This document shows positions 60,822 to 64,000 of a stretch of 64,000 bases of DNA, one piece after another. Every line of letters begins with the position of its first letter. Position 1 is the first letter of the stretch. Below the pieces are notes generated by a model that was given only the letters and a program-made list of their open reading frames with translations, was not told where the DNA came from and ran no database searches. The stretch covers positions 62,001-126,000 of the forward strand of contig CALMQS010000096.1 of assembly GCA_937871285.1 (NCBI GenBank), written 5' to 3'. The DNA comes from an uncultured Sphingobacteriales bacterium. Lineage in GTDB: Bacteria; Bacteroidota; Bacteroidia; Chitinophagales; Chitinophagaceae. The translations under genes and the position numbers were made by a program.

Positions 60822-60861
60822 TGCTGAAGGCTGGTAGCTCATAGCTGAAGGCTGGTAGCTC
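60822..60861. repeat. 20-bp imperfect tandem duplication
   Basis: GCTGAAGGCTGGTAGCTCAT followed by AGCTGAAGGCTGGTAGCTCA forms two near-identical copies in the spacer between the transporter and glycosyltransferase genes. Confidence 0.6.
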
Positions 60862-60866
60862 ACACC

Positions 60867-62093
60867 TCATTCCTCCACGTAATTCAAATCCTTGTTAAAG
60901 GTTTCCTTTGTGAGAATGATAGCAGCGGTACCAATAGCCATAATGATAATGGCCGAAATCCATCCGCCGGTATAAAAATTGGTAACATTGCGTAATCCCT
61001 GGAACAGGGGAAGAATAAAGATAGCCAGCATTCCCCTGATCATATTAGGTATGGTTGTAGCTGCCGTTGCCCTTATATTCGTACCAAACTGTTCTGCCCC
61101 CATGGTAACAAATATAGCCCAGAACCCGGTACCAAAGCCCAATCCTGCACATATCCAGTACATTTGTGCCGCAGTGCCATTCCATTGAACGGTAAAATAC
61201 AGGATCATAAAAAAGGTCGTAATCATATAAAAAACATACAGCGCTTTTTTCCGGCTTTTGAACCACTGGCTTACAAATCCAATAATAATATCACCCAGCG
61301 AAATAGCCACATAGGCAAACATGATGGATTTTCCGGGATCAATTTTTTCAGTAATGCCCATATGTTTGCCAAACTCACTTGAAAAAGTAACCAGCACACC
61401 AATAACGAACCAGGTAGGTAAGCCTATCAATATAGCAATAATGTATTTTTTAAACCGCTCCGCGTTATTGAAAAACATAATCAGGCTGCCGCGTTTTACA
61501 TTCATTTTTTTTACCTCGTGAAACATGCCCGATTCAAAAACAGATATCCGCAGCAAAAGCAATAAAAGTCCTAATCCGCCGCCAATAAAATAACAGGTGC
61601 GCCAGTGAAAATTTTCCTTGATAAAAAATGCGGCTACGGCGCCTGTTAAGCCCAGCCCCGCAACCATTGATGTGGCGATACCTCTTTTTTCTTTAGAAGT
61701 GAGCTCCGATACCAGGGTAATACCGGCACCCAGTTCTCCTGCCAATCCTAACCCGGCAATAAACCGTATCCATTTGTACTGATCAACCGTTTGTACAAAC
61801 CCATTGGCGATATTGGCCAGGGAATATAAAATAATAGAACCGAACAATACGCTGATCCTTCCTTTTTTATCACCCATTACGCCCCATATAATGCCGCCAA
61901 GCAGCAACCCCCACATCTGCCATTGCAAAATCGTTTCCCCGTCGGTTAGTAATGCTGCTTCGGAAAGCCCAAGGTCTTTCAGGCTTTCAATTCTGATGAT
62001 ACCAAAAAGCAGTAAATCATATATATCAACAAAATAACCCAGCGCCGCTACGATTACGGCAATACTAAAAATTGTGTTTTTGGGTTGAGGCAT
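60867..62093 (-). CDS. MFS transporter, sugar/organic acid porter type
   Basis: A 408-residue transporter with about 12 spans. The loop after span 2 (GVMGDKKGRISVLFGSIIL) matches the MFS motif GxxxDRxGRR with D and KGR, and FIAGLGLAGELGAGITLVSELTS is the sugar-porter motif. The cargo is likely a small organic acid or sugar. It is the downstream gene to the DedA gene (12 bp), so they share a transcript. Confidence 0.87.
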   Translation of the reverse strand: MPQPKNTIFSIAVIVAALGYFVDIYDLLLFGIIRIESLKDLGLSEAALLTDGETILQWQMWGLLLGGIIWGVMGDKKGRISVLFGSIILYSLANIANGFVQTVDQYKWIRFIAGLGLAGELGAGITLVSELTSKEKRGIATSMVAGLGLTGAVAAFFIKENFHWRTCYFIGGGLGLLLLLLRISVFESGMFHEVKKMNVKRGSLIMFFNNAERFKKYIIAILIGLPTWFVIGVLVTFSSEFGKHMGITEKIDPGKSIMFAYVAISLGDIIIGFVSQWFKSRKKALYVFYMITTFFMILYFTVQWNGTAAQMYWICAGLGFGTGFWAIFVTMGAEQFGTNIRATAATTIPNMIRGMLAIFILPLFQGLRNVTNFYTGGWISAIIIMAIGTAAIILTKETFNKDLNYVEE

Positions 62094-62105
62094 GGGATGC
62101 TGGGT

Positions 62106-63077
62106 TTAAACGGTTTTTTTTGGTTTTTTTTTGCCCGACAATAACTTCCATGCCACAGGGAAGGTGGTTACCAATACAATAATAATAACAATCATCTCCA
62201 GGTGATCTCTTAATTCAAAGCCAAATTGTTTTCTTACCCATATCTGCAAAAAATGTCCGGCAAATATCATGCTCACCACCCATGCTATACAGCCTACTAT
62301 ATTATAGAACATGAACTTCTTCCTGTCCATTTGAACAATGCCTGCCACAATAGGTGCGAAAGTGCGTATAATGGGTAAAAAGCGGGCGAATATGATGGCG
62401 CCTCCGCCATGTTTTTCATAAAAATCATGAGCGTCATTCAGGTATTTTCTTTTAAAAAGAAAGCGGTCTTTCCAACTGTACATGGCGGGCCCTATTTTTC
62501 TTCCGAACCAATAGCCTACCATATTGCCTATAATACCTGCAATAGAAATAAGCACTGTCATCAGCAACAGGTCTATCCATTCGTTCCGGATATGCCCTAT
62601 GCCAAAAGCTTTGAAGAACTCATGCACGAGGTTGCTGCTGTATATGCCTGCAACAAAAAGCAGGCTGTCGCCCGGAAGAAAAAAACCTGCAAACAAACCT
62701 GTTTCGGCAAATACAATGAATAATAAAAGCCAGAGCCCTCCATTAATAATATAAAACATAGGGTTCATCAGGTCCTTCCATGAAAAATCTTTACGAAGCG
62801 TTATGGTTTGGTCTTTTTTAAGTTCAGCTATGGATGATGAGAAATCACTGTATCCGCTGCGGCTGATTACTACAACATCGGAAGGCTGTGCTTTGATGGT
62901 AAAATAGCCGTTATCATCTGCCAGGTGTTCGTTGGTATTACCGCCTACGGTAAGGGTAGCGCTGTTAAGTGTTTCTTCATACTGGTTAAGGATCTGGAAC
63001 TTTATTTCTTCTTCCTGTGCAAATAGCGCGCAGCTCATTACAATACAAATAGCCGTACCAATAATTCTTTTGATCAT
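62106..63077 (-). CDS. DedA family membrane protein with N-terminal periplasmic domain
   Basis: A 323-residue protein with two parts. Residues 1-20 are a signal peptide (GTAICIVMSCALFAQ), and residues about 25-95 a CarboxypepD_reg-like beta domain (FQILNQYEETLNSATLTVGG, GYFTIKAQPS, ISRSGYSDFSSS). A DedA/VTT domain follows, with FAETGLFAGFFLPGDSLLFV, VGYWFGRKIGP and FARFLPIIRTFAPIVAG (conserved R and P). DedA proteins scramble or flip lipid carriers such as undecaprenyl phosphate. The added periplasmic domain is not usual. Confidence 0.88.
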   Translation of the reverse strand: MIKRIIGTAICIVMSCALFAQEEEIKFQILNQYEETLNSATLTVGGNTNEHLADDNGYFTIKAQPSDVVVISRSGYSDFSSSIAELKKDQTITLRKDFSWKDLMNPMFYIINGGLWLLLFIVFAETGLFAGFFLPGDSLLFVAGIYSSNLVHEFFKAFGIGHIRNEWIDLLLMTVLISIAGIIGNMVGYWFGRKIGPAMYSWKDRFLFKRKYLNDAHDFYEKHGGGAIIFARFLPIIRTFAPIVAGIVQMDRKKFMFYNIVGCIAWVVSMIFAGHFLQIWVRKQFGFELRDHLEMIVIIIVLVTTFPVAWKLLSGKKKPKKTV

Positions 63078-63192
63078 ACTTATGGTTTGAAGTTTTTCTA
63101 TTTCGGTGGCAAAATTGCATTATCTGTACAAATAAATGATCAGTTTTATTTGCTTTCTTAATAGAATATTAAAAAAGAAAGGTTAAAAATGA

Positions 63193-64000
63193 TTAGTCGG
63201 GCTGAAATGCCAATGCTTTTTCATCATCAAATTCGCCTTCCCAGCGTGCTATTACACAACTTGCCAGGGTATTTCCAATTACGTTTACTGAGGTGCGTGC
63301 CATATCCATGAGCTCGTCGATGCCATAAATTGCCATAATGGGCCAAATAGGGAAACCAAAGGTTGAAGCCGTAGCAATCAGAATCACCAGCGATGCCCTG
63401 GGTACTGCGGCCACTCCTTTACTGGTAAGCATCAGCGAAAACCCGATCATTAACTGTTCTCCTATTGTTAAATCAATGCCTGCCGCCTGCGCAACAAATA
63501 CCGAGGCTAAAGAGAGATACAAAGTAGTGCCGTCTAAATTAAAAGTATACCCGGTAGGTATAACAAAGGCTACGATCTTCCGGGGCACTCCGAACTTTTC
63601 CATATTTTCCATAGCAATCGGAAGCGCCGAATCGGAGCTGGTAGTAGCGAAAGCAATGGAAACCGGCTCTTTTATGGCCTGGATGAATTTCCGGATGGGC
63701 ACTCTTATAAAAAGCAACACCGGCAATAATATCACCAGCAAAAAAACAAACAGGGCTAAATACAATGTCATCAGCAGTAAAGCCAGGTTTTTCAGGATGT
63801 CGAGGCCCAGGTGACCCACGGTTACCGAAATAGCGGCCCCTACGCCAAAAGGAGCAAAATACATAATGATATGCACAAACCTGAACATGGTTTCAGCCAG
63901 GCTTTCCGAAAATTCCAGCATTGGCTTTTTACGGTTGGGAGCCAGTTTGGCCAGCGCAATGCCAAACAGCACGCTAAATACTACAATGGGCAATACACTG
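63193..64000 (-). CDS. dicarboxylate/amino acid:cation symporter, 3' part
   Basis: The frame runs to the window edge, so the N-terminus is missing. The 269 visible residues are of the SLC1/GltP/DctA family: ATTSSDSALPIAMENME (the serine-rich hairpin loop HP1), GYTFNLDGTTLYLSLA (NMDGT-like), HP2 as LTSKGVAAVPRASLVIL, and DELMDMARTSVNVIGNTLASC in TM8. It should import glutamate, aspartate or C4-dicarboxylates with Na+ or H+. A 115-bp spacer separates it from the DedA gene. Confidence 0.92.
   Translation of the reverse strand, partial: SVLPIVVFSVLFGIALAKLAPNRKKPMLEFSESLAETMFRFVHIIMYFAPFGVGAAISVTVGHLGLDILKNLALLLMTLYLALFVFLLVILLPVLLFIRVPIRKFIQAIKEPVSIAFATTSSDSALPIAMENMEKFGVPRKIVAFVIPTGYTFNLDGTTLYLSLASVFVAQAAGIDLTIGEQLMIGFSLMLTSKGVAAVPRASLVILIATASTFGFPIWPIMAIYGIDELMDMARTSVNVIGNTLASCVIARWEGEFDDEKALAFQPD

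Overview
The window reads as chromosomal DNA of a Bacteroidota bacterium, most likely family Chitinophagaceae. The support is a SusC/SusD pair with an ECF sigma factor and FecR-type anti-sigma factor, a protease with a type IX secretion C-terminal domain, DUF5686, DUF1573, DNRLRE and ORF6N proteins, a YfhO-type membrane protein, near absence of Shine-Dalgarno sites, and repeated TAnnTTTG boxes, the -7 element of the Bacteroidota housekeeping sigma factor. The genus cannot be fixed from sequence reading alone. There is no intact insertion sequence, prophage or CRISPR array.

Layout. 1-4.7 kb (minus strand): a tightly packed operon for a CDP-linked 6-deoxyhexose (rfbF, rfbG, a 3,5-epimerase, a C-methyltransferase, a short-chain reductase, then a CmcI-like enzyme cut by the window edge). 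4.7-10.9 kb: a frameshifted gene remnant, a DNRLRE lipoprotein, and a yfhO-glycosyltransferase-methyltransferase operon. 10.9-15.4 kb: housekeeping genes (queuosine precursor transporter, NUDIX hydrolase, CorA, dapF, nucleoside phosphorylase, tRNA-Cys). 15.4-25.6 kb: desaturase, large secreted M43 metalloprotease, arginine decarboxylase-like enzyme, rpmI-rplT, penicillin acylase-family enzyme. 25.6-33 kb: DUF5686 outer-membrane protein, galM, def with an overlapping secreted protein, ribonuclease Z, and a BON / BON-SH3 gene pair. 33.2-33.8 kb: a toxin-antitoxin pair whose toxin frame is broken by a stop codon. 34-38.7 kb: leucine operon leuC-leuD-leuA type-leuB. 38.9-39.4 kb: a tRNA-Cys-like gene with an aberrant anticodon arm next to a small exported protein. 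39.7-42 kb: two lipoproteins, one a TlpA-type thioredoxin. 42.1-49.2 kb: decayed spacer, then sigma-FecR-SusC-SusD with no hydrolase. 49.2-53 kb: truncated ORF6N gene and an HhH-domain barrel / PorQ-like pair. 53-64 kb: MFS transporters, a GNAT enzyme, tandem DUF1573 proteins divergent from a thioredoxin-fold protein, malate dehydrogenase, an octapeptide-repeat secreted protein, a heptosyltransferase-type GT9, a DedA protein with an added periplasmic domain, and a partial dicarboxylate/glutamate symporter.

How it fits together. Much of the window serves the envelope: glycan synthesis at the left, secreted and outer-membrane proteins in the middle, nutrient uptake at 42-49 kb and transport at the right. 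Core metabolism (leucine, lysine/peptidoglycan precursor, malate, deformylation, ribosomal proteins) is scattered between. The most unusual items are the tRNA-Cys-like gene at 38945-39015, the nonsense-broken ParE toxin beside an intact antitoxin, the secreted octapeptide-repeat protein at 58697-59257, and the DedA protein with a signal peptide and extra periplasmic domain.
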